Below are positions 1 to 4,861 of a DNA stretch of 5,494 bases, piece by piece (position 1 is the stretch's first letter; each line of letters starts with the position of its first letter). The notes under the pieces were generated by a model, which was not told the origin of the DNA, ran no database searches, and was given only the letters and a program-made list of their open reading frames with translations. The position numbers and the translations under genes were made by a program. This stretch comes from Thermomicrobiaceae bacterium (GTDB lineage: Bacteria; Chloroflexota; Chloroflexia; Thermomicrobiales; Thermomicrobiaceae), in assembly GCA_007124395.1 (NCBI GenBank), contig SLFF01000286.1, forward strand, positions 1 through 5,494, given 5' to 3'.

Positions 1-125
1 AACACCGACCCAGGTGCGTAGACGTATCGAATCATCGTCTGACGTTCGCCGTGCTGCACCTGGCGGGTGATACCGGGATAGACCTCTTCAGCGGGAACAT
101 TCGACCAGTTCGTTGGTGCGGCCAT
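1..125 (-). CDS. Cupin-domain protein, N-terminal 41 residues (cut by left window edge)
   Basis: The reading frame starts at ATG (125-123) and stays open to the left edge, giving 41 residues. The start is supported by a Shine-Dalgarno-like AAAGG six bases upstream. The segment NVPAEEVYPGITRQVQHG followed by MIRYVYAPGSV resembles the first strands of small single-domain cupins, where a 'pGi..qv..G....l.yv...pG' stretch precedes the metal-binding histidine motif. That histidine motif would lie outside the window, so metal binding and substrate cannot be judged. The gene lies downstream of the redoxin gene on the same strand, but a 208-base gap with a terminator-like hairpin and a folded leader suggests separate expression. 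Cupin family membership is likely; the exact function is unknown. Confidence 0.65.
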   Translation of the reverse strand, partial: MAAPTNWSNVPAEEVYPGITRQVQHGERQTMIRYVYAPGSV

Positions 126-154
126 CTCTTGCCTTTCAGGTGGTGAATGGTGTC

Positions 155-260
155 GAGTCGAACATGGCATCCGACTCACGGTAGACTGGGCAGCTCCGTC
201 TGCCCCCGCCAATCAGACCGGTTCGCTGGACGGGGCGACACGGAGGTCGCCGATCTACCG
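155..260 (-). ncRNA. Structured leader RNA: four-way junction with kissing loops plus adjacent hairpin
   Basis: Read on the minus strand. P1 pairs 260-254 (CGGUAGA) with 185-179 (UCUACCG), plus a U-G pair 253/186. Inside P1 are three abutting stems. P2 is GGCGAC (251-246) with GUCGCC (239-234) and loop CUCCGU (245-240). P3 is CCGUC (233-229) with GGCGG (210-206), continued by CAG/CUG (228-226/216-214). P4 is GGGCAG (205-200) with CUGCCC (193-188) and loop ACGGAG (199-194). Loops P2 and P4 are exact reverse complements over all six bases, so they can kiss. One base after P1 comes a 10-bp hairpin (177-168/164-155). Five pairs (253/186, 230/209, 171/161, 169/163, 168/164) are G-U on this strand but A-C on the other, which fixes the sense. 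It ends 29 bases before the cupin ATG, so a cis-regulatory leader (riboswitch-like) is the favoured reading. I do not recognise the family, and ligand and function are unknown. Confidence 0.6.
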
Positions 261-302
261 AGCGGAGCGGAAAGGGGCCGGGGGTGAGGGCCGTCTCGCT
301 AA

Positions 303-319
303 GTCCTGAAACTCAGGAC
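303..319 (-). terminator. Terminator-like hairpin after the redoxin gene
   Basis: GTCCTGA (303-309) and TCAGGAC (313-319) form a perfect 7-bp stem with a 3-nt loop, 14 bases beyond the redoxin stop codon. On the minus strand it is followed only by a weak TTAGC, not a proper T-run, so termination is probable from position but not proven. Confidence 0.45.
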
Positions 320-333
320 AGATGCTTCGATGG

Positions 334-828
334 TCAGCCAGGAACCCAGCCCGGTACATCGTCGATCCCCGCAAACACATCCTTCGGGGCTTCCCCGAGG
401 AGTTCGGCGACCTTCTCCGACAGGTCGTTGATGGCATCCTTCTGGAAACCCATCGCCTGCCAGACAACATTTCCGCTCTGATCGATCAGAAAGACCGTCG
501 GCGTTGCTTCGACAGCGTATTCCTTCGATACCGGGTACTCGTCGCCCTCCACCAGAATCGGGAAGCTCAGTTCGAGCCGCCGGATGAACGATCGGGTCAC
601 GTTGGGCGAGTCTTGCGCCACACCGAGGACGGTCAATCGTTCGTCCTGGTAGGTCTGACGAACCTGTTCCAGCATTCGGAACATCGTCTTGCTGGCTTCG
701 CAGGATGATTTGTAGATCCCAACGATTGCCGGGCCTGATGCCAGGGCATCCGTCAGGCTGTATTCCGTACCTTCGGCGGCGTCTGGAAGTTTTACAGCTG
801 GTGCGGTATCTCCAACGGCGATCGTCAT
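334..828 (-). CDS. Redoxin (AhpC/TSA or TlpA-like thioredoxin-fold protein) with a single cysteine
   Basis: A 164-residue cytoplasmic protein with no signal peptide. The opening IAVGDTAPAVKLPDA is the typical N-terminal strand of peroxiredoxin/redoxin proteins. The active-site region follows strand 'AIVGIYKSSC' with Cys43 in SCEASK (Cys-x-x-Ser), where thioredoxin-like relatives carry CxxC. The fold is completed by LTVLGVAQDSP and the cis-proline motif EATPTVFLID (Pro110). Cys43 is the only cysteine, so a resolving cysteine would have to come from another protein or a small thiol. This suggests a one-cysteine peroxidase or monothiol reductase, but the substrate is unknown. AAGGAG lies six bases before the ATG. 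The gene sits 59 bases downstream of trpS on the same strand and may be co-transcribed with it, although the gap holds a 19-bp palindrome. Confidence 0.8.
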   Translation of the reverse strand: MTIAVGDTAPAVKLPDAAEGTEYSLTDALASGPAIVGIYKSSCEASKTMFRMLEQVRQTYQDERLTVLGVAQDSPNVTRSFIRRLELSFPILVEGDEYPVSKEYAVEATPTVFLIDQSGNVVWQAMGFQKDAINDLSEKVAELLGEAPKDVFAGIDDVPGWVPG

Positions 829-851
829 GTTGGGCTCCTTCTGTCTGGTCG

Positions 852-870
852 GATCGATGCATCATCGATC
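852..870. repeat. Perfect 19-bp palindrome between trpS and redoxin genes
   Basis: GATCGATG (852-859), CAT, then CATCGATC (863-870) form a perfect 8-bp inverted repeat. A second short repeat, GGCC-AATTC-GGCC (874-886), lies directly beside it, so the 59-base gap can form two consecutive hairpins on the minus strand. Neither has a T-run. They could be a weak terminator or processing site after trpS, or an operator for the redoxin gene. Confidence 0.4.
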
Positions 871-887
871 ACTGGCCAATTCGGCCT

Positions 888-1892
888 CTACGAGTTGGTG
901 AAGGTCAATCCGGTGACGTGGCGGACTCGCTCCATCTTCGGTCTGGCGATCGCCTCTGCACGTTGCCGGCCCTCATCGATCAGGCGATAGACCTCGTCTG
1001 GAGATTCATCCAGCTCGGTAATCCGCTCCTGAATCGGCCGCAAGCCTTCAACCACGATTTCGGCGAGATCTTTCTTGAAGTCCCCGTAGCCCTTGCCGGC
1101 ATAGCGTTCTTCGACCTCACTTACGCTGATCCGGGCAAACAGCGAATAGATATTGATGAGGTTGGACACGGCTGGCTTCTCGTTTTCATCGTAGCGAACT
1201 TCCGAGCCGGAGTCCGTCACTGCCCGCCGGATCTTCTTGCTGATCTGGCTCGGCGTATCCCGGAGCTCTACCCGGCTGCCTTCGTTCGGGTTGCTCTTGC
1301 TCATTTTGGAGAACGGATCATCCAGCGACATCACCCGTGCGCCAACCTTCTTAATGTCGGGCTCGGGCACCACAAAGGTTTCGCCAAAGTTGGCGTTGAA
1401 CCGGATGGTAATGTCCCGGGTTAGTTCGATGTGCTGCTTCTGATCCTCGCCGACAGGAACCTTTTCCGCATCGTAGAGAATGATGTCGGCGGCCTGCAGT
1501 ACTGGATAGCCGAAGAGCCCAACGCTAACGCTCTCCTGTCCACCGGATTTCTCCTTGAACTGGGTCATCCGGCGCAGTTCACCGAACATCGCCTGAGTCC
1601 CGAGGATCCAGGCCAGTTCAGAATGCTCGCGGACGTCTGACTGCATGAAGAGGATCGATCGCTCGGGATCGATCCCGGAGGCAAGCAGAATCTTGGCCAT
1701 GTCCATCTTGCGCTCCAGCAGGTCACCGGCCTCGTAGGGGACGGTGATGGCGTGCAGATCGACGATGCAGAAGATGTTGTCGTACATGTCCTGCTGGTCG
1801 ACCCAGTTCCGGATCGCCCCAAGATAGTTTCCGATGTGAGTGCCACCGGTTGGCTGAATTCCGGAAAATACGCGCGGTTTGGTCTGTGCCAT
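888..1892 (-). CDS. trpS: Tryptophan--tRNA ligase (TrpRS)
   Basis: Cytoplasmic class I aminoacyl-tRNA synthetase that charges tRNA-Trp with tryptophan using ATP. Starting at ATG 1892 gives 334 residues, the usual length for bacterial TrpRS. The protein opens directly with RVFSGIQPTGGTHIGNYLGA, containing the HIGH-class signature as HIGN at residues 19-22. GYPVLQAADIILY (about 118-130) and VGEDQKQHIELTRD (about 137-150) are conserved TrpRS segments, and KMSKS is intact at 196-200. The C-terminal helical anticodon-binding part is complete. The frame is open a further 87 codons upstream to 2153, but that extension has no family similarity and covers the promoter and leader, so it is rejected. 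Purine-rich GGAAGGAACAGG precedes the ATG. A promoter candidate at 2037-2065 would give a leader of roughly 140 bases. Confidence 0.96.
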   Translation of the reverse strand: MAQTKPRVFSGIQPTGGTHIGNYLGAIRNWVDQQDMYDNIFCIVDLHAITVPYEAGDLLERKMDMAKILLASGIDPERSILFMQSDVREHSELAWILGTQAMFGELRRMTQFKEKSGGQESVSVGLFGYPVLQAADIILYDAEKVPVGEDQKQHIELTRDITIRFNANFGETFVVPEPDIKKVGARVMSLDDPFSKMSKSNPNEGSRVELRDTPSQISKKIRRAVTDSGSEVRYDENEKPAVSNLINIYSLFARISVSEVEERYAGKGYGDFKKDLAEIVVEGLRPIQERITELDESPDEVYRLIDEGRQRAEAIARPKMERVRHVTGLTFTNS

Positions 1893-1946
1893 ATCCTGTG
1901 CCTGTTCCTTCCAGAGCGTTGAGACGATGGTGTGTGCCCGGTTCGA

Positions 1947-1970
1947 GCGCCTGCCTCCAATAGAAGGCGC
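1947..1970 (-). other. trpS leader hairpin with two alternative pairings
   Basis: On the minus strand GCGCCT (1970-1965) can pair with AGGCGC (1952-1947). Alternatively GCCTTC (1968-1963) can pair with GGAGGC (1958-1953) around a TATT loop. The two stems exclude each other. Their position in the trpS leader allows a regulatory switch, but no T-box signature or leader peptide with a start codon was found, so this is only a structural note. Confidence 0.3.
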
Positions 1971-2036
1971 CGCAGTGATGTCAGCGCGAAACATCCTAGC
2001 ATATCCCCACCATTCCGGGAGTATGCTGGCCGGTTC

Positions 2037-2065
2037 GGTATACTGAAGTAGCGGGCAGGAGACAA
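2037..2065 (-). promoter_or_regulatory. Candidate sigma-70 type promoter of trpS
   Basis: On the minus strand -35 TTGTCT (2065-2060) is separated by exactly 17 bases from -10 TATACC (2042-2037), each matching four of six consensus bases. The start would lie near 2030. An alternative extended -10, TGCTAGGAT, lies nearer the gene but lacks a good -35. Confidence 0.45.
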
Positions 2066-2129
2066 CGCATCGGTGTTCAGGCAGTCGGATCGAGGGAGAT
2101 ACATCCTGTGACCGTACTCTCGACGTACA

Positions 2130-2159
2130 TTGAAATAGCACGGTGGTTACCACGATGAT
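2130..2159 (+). promoter_or_regulatory. Candidate promoter of the sigma/anti-sigma operon, with 11-bp palindrome in the spacer
   Basis: -35 TTGAAA (2130-2135, five of six matches) and -10 GATGAT (2154-2159, four of six) are separated by 18 bases. The start would fall near 2167, just ahead of the GGAG ribosome-binding site at 2172-2175. The spacer holds GTGGT-T-ACCAC (2143-2153), a short perfect palindrome that could be an operator but could also arise by chance. Confidence 0.4.
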
Positions 2160-2179
2160 CGCCGTGATCCTGGAGCCGT

Positions 2180-2767
2180 ATGAGCGCTGATTTGCAGGAC
2201 CTGCCTGATGATCAGCTTGTGGCCCGGATGAGCGAGGGTGACGTAGATGCGCTCGACGTGCTCTACGATCGCTACGCTCGGGCCGTGTTCTCCTTCGCGG
2301 TGCGCATCGTGCACGATAGCCGCATTGCCGAGGAAGTGCTCCAGGAAGCGTTCATGCGTACCTGGCAGCAATCCGGGCGGTATGAACTGAACCGTGGGAA
2401 TTATGCCAGCTGGCTGTTGAGTATTACGCATAATCTCGCGATCGATGAAGTTCGTAAGAGCCAGCGACGGCCGCAGAAGGCCGACATGGTCGATATCACC
2501 GACGTTCTCCGGAGCGAGGTTGATACGACGGTAAACATTGAAGAGGCTGCAGAGGCCACCGAGCTTCGGGGTGTGATTCGCACGGCGATGGACACGCTCC
2601 CGGATGCACAGCGGAGGGCGGTCGAGCTCGCATATTTCGAGGGACTGTCCCAGCGCGAGATAGCCGCGTTTCTCAATGAGCCTCTGGGTACCATCAAGAC
2701 ACGTATGCGGCTGGCGATGCAGAAGTTGAAGGACGTATTGTCCGAACAGGAAGGTTTACCAGACTGA
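2180..2767 (+). CDS. ECF-type RNA polymerase sigma factor (SigK-like)
   Basis: A 195-residue alternative sigma factor that would direct core RNA polymerase to a dedicated set of promoters. Region 2 spans about residues 23-95: LYDRYARAVFSFAVRIVHD, then EEVLQEAFMRTWQ and the DNA-melting/-10 segment ASWLLSITHNLAIDEVRK. Region 4 spans about 135-187: TLPDAQRRAVELAYFEGLSQ, then the helix-turn-helix REIAAFLNEPLGTIKTRMRL. There is no long region 1 or 3, as expected for ECF sigmas. The start is supported by GGAG four bases upstream of ATG. The stop overlaps the anti-sigma start in TGATG, the classic layout of a sigma factor with its cognate inhibitor. The target promoters and the inducing signal cannot be read from the window. 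Confidence 0.93.
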   Translation: MSADLQDLPDDQLVARMSEGDVDALDVLYDRYARAVFSFAVRIVHDSRIAEEVLQEAFMRTWQQSGRYELNRGNYASWLLSITHNLAIDEVRKSQRRPQKADMVDITDVLRSEVDTTVNIEEAAEATELRGVIRTAMDTLPDAQRRAVELAYFEGLSQREIAAFLNEPLGTIKTRMRLAMQKLKDVLSEQEGLPD

Positions 2768-3543
2768 TGGATGGCAGCGATCAGAGCCACATCAGTGAAT
2801 TAGTTGCTCCGTATGTTCTCGGAGCGCTGGAGCCGGATGAGATCGACCTGGTCGAATCGCATCTGGCACATTGTGCTACCTGTCGCGCGCTGGTTGATGA
2901 GCAGCGACGGGTGGTATCGACCCTTCCCTATCTCGCTGAGCCACAGCCAGTTCCCGCACGGGCACGGACGCAATTGATGGCTCGCGCGCGGGCCGATGTC
3001 GAGCCCGTTTCATTGCCGCAGACCCGAGCCAGCCGGCTGAAGTCATTTCTCCTGCCGAGCGGTCGAACTGGCTGGATTGCCGCGGCTTCGGCGGCGGCTC
3101 TGGCGCTGGTCTTTGCCGTCAACAGCTTTCAGATGCAGAGCGAGATGGATCGTGCGGCCGAGGAAGCATCCGAGGAGCGAGCCAATATCGCCGAGATGGT
3201 GCAGTCCCCCGGTGGCTGGATGACCAGCCTCGAAGGCGGTGCCGCTGGTGCCGGAGGTGGGATTATCGTAGATCCAACCACTAACCGGGCGATCATGGTT
3301 GTCGATGGGCTGGAGCAGCCCCAGGATGATCACGCCTATGTGGTGTGGATGGTTGATGAGCAGAACGGCGAACACCTCAATGTCGGTAATCTTCTCGTCG
3401 ACGAGGATGGCCGCGGCCAGCTCTACATCACCGCTCCTGGCGCCCTGGCCAGCTACGAAGGCATGATGATCACCGAGGAGCTTGAGGCGGCAAACGTTGC
3501 TGGCCCGAGTGGTGATCAGGTGATGGCGGCGACCTTCGAGTAA
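2767..3543 (+). CDS. Membrane anti-sigma factor, zinc-finger ZAS plus RskA-type C-terminal domain
   Basis: A 258-residue single-pass membrane protein that probably holds the adjacent sigma factor inactive. The N-terminal cytoplasmic part carries the ZAS signature H-x3-C-x2-C (His32, Cys36, Cys39 in HLAHCATC). One membrane segment spans about residues 101-119 (TGWIAAASAAALALVFAVN). The extracytoplasmic C-terminal half (about 150-258) has the RskA/anti-sigma-K pattern, including NRAIMVVDGL, DDHAYVVWMVDE and GQLYITAPG. A predicted coiled stretch (MQSEMDRAAEEASEERANI) lies between. Its ATG overlaps the sigma stop by one base, and AGGAAGG lies 12 bases upstream, so translational coupling is likely. 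In this family regulated proteolysis usually releases the sigma factor; the trigger here is unknown. Confidence 0.9.
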   Translation: MDGSDQSHISELVAPYVLGALEPDEIDLVESHLAHCATCRALVDEQRRVVSTLPYLAEPQPVPARARTQLMARARADVEPVSLPQTRASRLKSFLLPSGRTGWIAAASAAALALVFAVNSFQMQSEMDRAAEEASEERANIAEMVQSPGGWMTSLEGGAAGAGGGIIVDPTTNRAIMVVDGLEQPQDDHAYVVWMVDEQNGEHLNVGNLLVDEDGRGQLYITAPGALASYEGMMITEELEAANVAGPSGDQVMAATFE

Positions 3544-3572
3544 TCAACGCTGCTGGCTCAATATGTGACATG

Positions 3573-3607
3573 AGAAGCCCCGCTCCGGATTCTGGAGCGG
3601 GGCTTCT
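3573..3607. terminator. Strong hairpin between convergent genes (bidirectional terminator candidate)
   Basis: AGAAGCCCCGCTCC (3573-3586) and GGAGCGGGGCTTCT (3594-3607) form a perfect 14-bp stem with a 7-nt loop. It lies 29 bases after the anti-sigma stop and 29 bases after the methyltransferase stop on the other strand, so it can serve both. No T-run follows on either strand, so it may work as a stem-only terminator or 3'-end stabiliser. Confidence 0.75.
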
Positions 3608-3636
3608 GGCATTCGGAGGGATCTCATTGAGCGGCG

Positions 3637-4413
3637 TTATGGTTTGTATGCGCGGAAATTGACGCCCTGCGTGCCGAACTGATCCGCACTGGACTGCTGC
3701 GGAGCGTCCGAGAAGGTGTCATAGCGCTGGGAACTGAACTCGATGTTCACGAAACCAGCGTCGCGGATAACCTGCTCCAGCGCTGCTTCCAGCAGCGCAC
3801 CGGCGATTCAGCCAGTCCAGAGATCGACTTCGTTTCTGGCTGATTCCGGGACCTCTACCTGGACGAGAATATCTGCGACCTGCATCCGTCCACCCGGTTT
3901 GAGGATCCGGAGTGCCTCGCCAAATGCGGCCTCCTTCTCGGGCGTCAGATTGAAGACACCGTTGGAGATCACGACATCGACCGAATCATCGGCGATCGGA
4001 AGGTCTTCGAGGTACCCTTGGCGGAACTCGATCTGATTATGTCCAGTAGATTCGGCGTTGTTGCGTGCCTTCTCCAGCATGGATGGTGTCATATCGACAC
4101 CGATCACCCGACCGGTTTTTCCGACCTGGCGCATTGCCAGAATCGAGTCGAACCCGGCGCCGGATCCGAGATCGGCCACAATCTCGCCGGGCTTCAAGGA
4201 GCCGAGCGCGAACGGATTTCCCACCCCGGCAAAACTCTCGACCACGCTGCCTGGCAGTTGATCGACTTCGGACATATCGTAGCCAAGCTTCTCCGCCAGC
4301 GGGCGTCCGACAATGAAGTGGAACCCCTTGTCGGGCGTCGAGGCGACCTCGTGGTACTCCTTCTGGATCGCATGTCTGAGTTGATCCAGATCGAGCTGAA
4401 TTTCCTGTGCCAC
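3637..4413 (-). CDS. arsM: ArsM-like SAM methyltransferase, selenoprotein with Sec at residue 202 (in-frame TGA 3808-3810)
   Basis: A class I SAM-dependent methyltransferase related to arsenite methyltransferase, 258 residues if TGA is read as selenocysteine. The start is GTG 4413 with GAAGGGAG nine bases upstream. Motif I is VADLGSGAGFD (79-89), the acidic ribose-binding end is GVDMT (105-109), and SNGVFNL (140-146) and LKPGGRMQVADI (161-172) follow. The frame meets TGA in DLWTG-U-IAGALLEAAL. Family members have a catalytic Cys there (LW.gC.aGAL; Cys206 region of human AS3MT). Beyond it the same frame runs 56 more family-like residues (DTFSDAP, SSADQFGTQGVNFRA) to TAA 3639-3637. A SECIS-like hairpin follows the TGA. 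Other cysteines used by ArsM are absent: the CG-P position is Val64 and the SNC position is Gly142. There is no cysteine elsewhere, so arsenite as substrate is uncertain. The stand-alone 201-residue reading would lack the catalytic C-terminal part. Confidence 0.8.
3780..3798 (-). promoter_or_regulatory. Bacterial SECIS-like hairpin downstream of the Sec codon
   Basis: On the minus strand GCGCTGCT (3798-3791), loop GGA (3790-3788) and AGCAGCGC (3787-3780) form a perfect 8-bp stem. The loop begins 17 bases after TGA and opens with G. This fits the general bacterial SECIS pattern for SelB: a small apical loop with a G in its first two bases, about 16-37 bases from UGA. The hairpin lies inside the coding sequence (codons 206-212), as bacterial SECIS elements do. 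Confidence 0.65.
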
Positions 4414-4495
4414 TGGTGAATGCTCCCTTCACCGATTCAGTGGATATGAATTGCCTTGATACCCCCAAACCTACGCACATTCATCAGTGGAGACA
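4414..4495. other. Upstream region of the methyltransferase gene, no clear promoter
   Basis: The gap holds the methyltransferase ribosome-binding site (4423-4430). TTGATACC (4456-4463) is the same 8-mer as the left half of the znuA operator, without its partner half. The 7-mer TCAGTGG occurs at 4437-4443, 4484-4490 and 4521-4527. On the minus strand TATCAA (4461-4456) could be a -10, but there is no convincing -35. Confidence 0.3.
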
Positions 4496-4518
4496 TCCGT
4501 GGAAACACGGAATTTTTT
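4496..4518 (+). terminator. Intrinsic terminator, plus strand, with no obvious gene upstream
   Basis: TCCGTG (4496-4501), loop GAAA and CACGGA (4506-4511) form a 6-bp stem with a GNRA tetraloop, followed by A and six T. This is the textbook layout on the plus strand only. The nearest plus-strand gene upstream ends at 3543 and has its own hairpin, so the terminator may end a short unannotated RNA or block read-through toward znuA. Confidence 0.65.
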
Positions 4519-4754
4519 GATCAGTGGGTGCCCGATGCAAAATTGCGGAACATGCGTGTGCGTGGGTCGGCTTCGGGCGATGCGGTGGCCACGAACGATC
4601 CACTGGGCGGGCCTGGCCGAGCGAATCCTCAGTTTCACGATACACCGTCGCCTGGCGAACCGGAAAGCTGCCGCCAGAGGACCGTAGGCCGATCCCTGAG
4701 CCGCTGTGACCTCAAATGTGTCGCAAATGACACCAGATTGCCGCCGCTAAACCC
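4519..4754. other. Intergenic stretch with no recognised gene
   Basis: Open frames exist on both strands but none shows a ribosome-binding site, a recognisable domain or a biased composition. No tRNA-like T-arm or D-arm pair was found. Together with its flanks this separates the divergent methyltransferase and znuA genes. Confidence 0.5.
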
Positions 4755-4784
4755 TTTTCAGGCGCTTGACGATCCTGTTATATT
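4755..4784 (+). promoter_or_regulatory. Candidate znuA promoter with extended -10
   Basis: -35 TTTTCA (4755-4760, four of six) and -10 TATATT (4779-4784, five of six) are separated by 18 bases. TG at 4776-4777 makes an extended -10 (TGTTATATT). Transcription would start near 4791, inside the palindrome that overlaps this promoter, leaving a leader of about 70 bases. TTGACG (4766-4771) is a better -35 hexamer but is wrongly spaced. Confidence 0.5.
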
Positions 4785-4801
4785 GATACCGAGTATCAAT
4801 A
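4781..4801. promoter_or_regulatory. Perfect 9-3-9 palindrome, probable Zur/Fur-family operator of znuA
   Basis: TATTGATAC (4781-4789), CGA, then GTATCAATA (4793-4801) is a flawless inverted repeat in an otherwise GC-rich intergenic region. It overlaps the -10 and the expected start site, so a bound repressor would block transcription. The core TGATA-N5-TATCA agrees with AT-rich Zur/Fur-family boxes, and znu genes are classic Zur targets. The regulator itself is not in the window. Confidence 0.65.
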
Positions 4802-4861
4802 AGCTGGCCGGCTGTTGACTGTTTTTCTGAATATGATCTGTGCAGGGGAGTCGAGTTTACT

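Noticed and set aside
179..260. tRNA or a small transposable element (terminal inverted repeats)
   Set aside because: The arm and loop sizes do not fit tRNA, and there is no TTC-type T-loop or D-loop GG. For a mobile element there is no target-site duplication and no transposase. The strand-specific G-U pairs favour an RNA fold.
269..290. G-run cluster that could form a quadruplex
   Set aside because: Runs are uneven and one is only two bases long. This is expected in GC-rich intergenic DNA.
299..865. Overlapping frames over the redoxin gene on both strands
   Set aside because: Shadows of the redoxin frame, low-complexity Arg-rich translations without ribosome-binding sites.
1893..2036. T-box element in the trpS leader
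   Set aside because: No T-box consensus (GGUGGNACCGCG-like) and no intrinsic terminator with T-run were found in the leader.
1893..2153. 87-codon N-terminal extension of TrpRS, including two adjacent Trp codons
   Set aside because: Family length and the first conserved strand fit the ATG at 1892. The extension has no family similarity and overlaps the promoter candidate. The Trp-Trp stretch has no start codon downstream of the predicted transcription start, so it is not a leader peptide.
3808..4413. Methyltransferase as a complete 201-residue protein or a nonsense-mutated pseudogene
   Set aside because: The stop falls exactly on the catalytic Cys position, the downstream frame is intact and family-like, and a SECIS-like hairpin follows at the right distance.
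4456..4818. Plus-strand 120-codon frame, and an open minus-strand frame over the same stretch
   Set aside because: No convincing start site, no domain, unbiased composition. The plus-strand frame runs through the terminator and the znuA promoter and operator.
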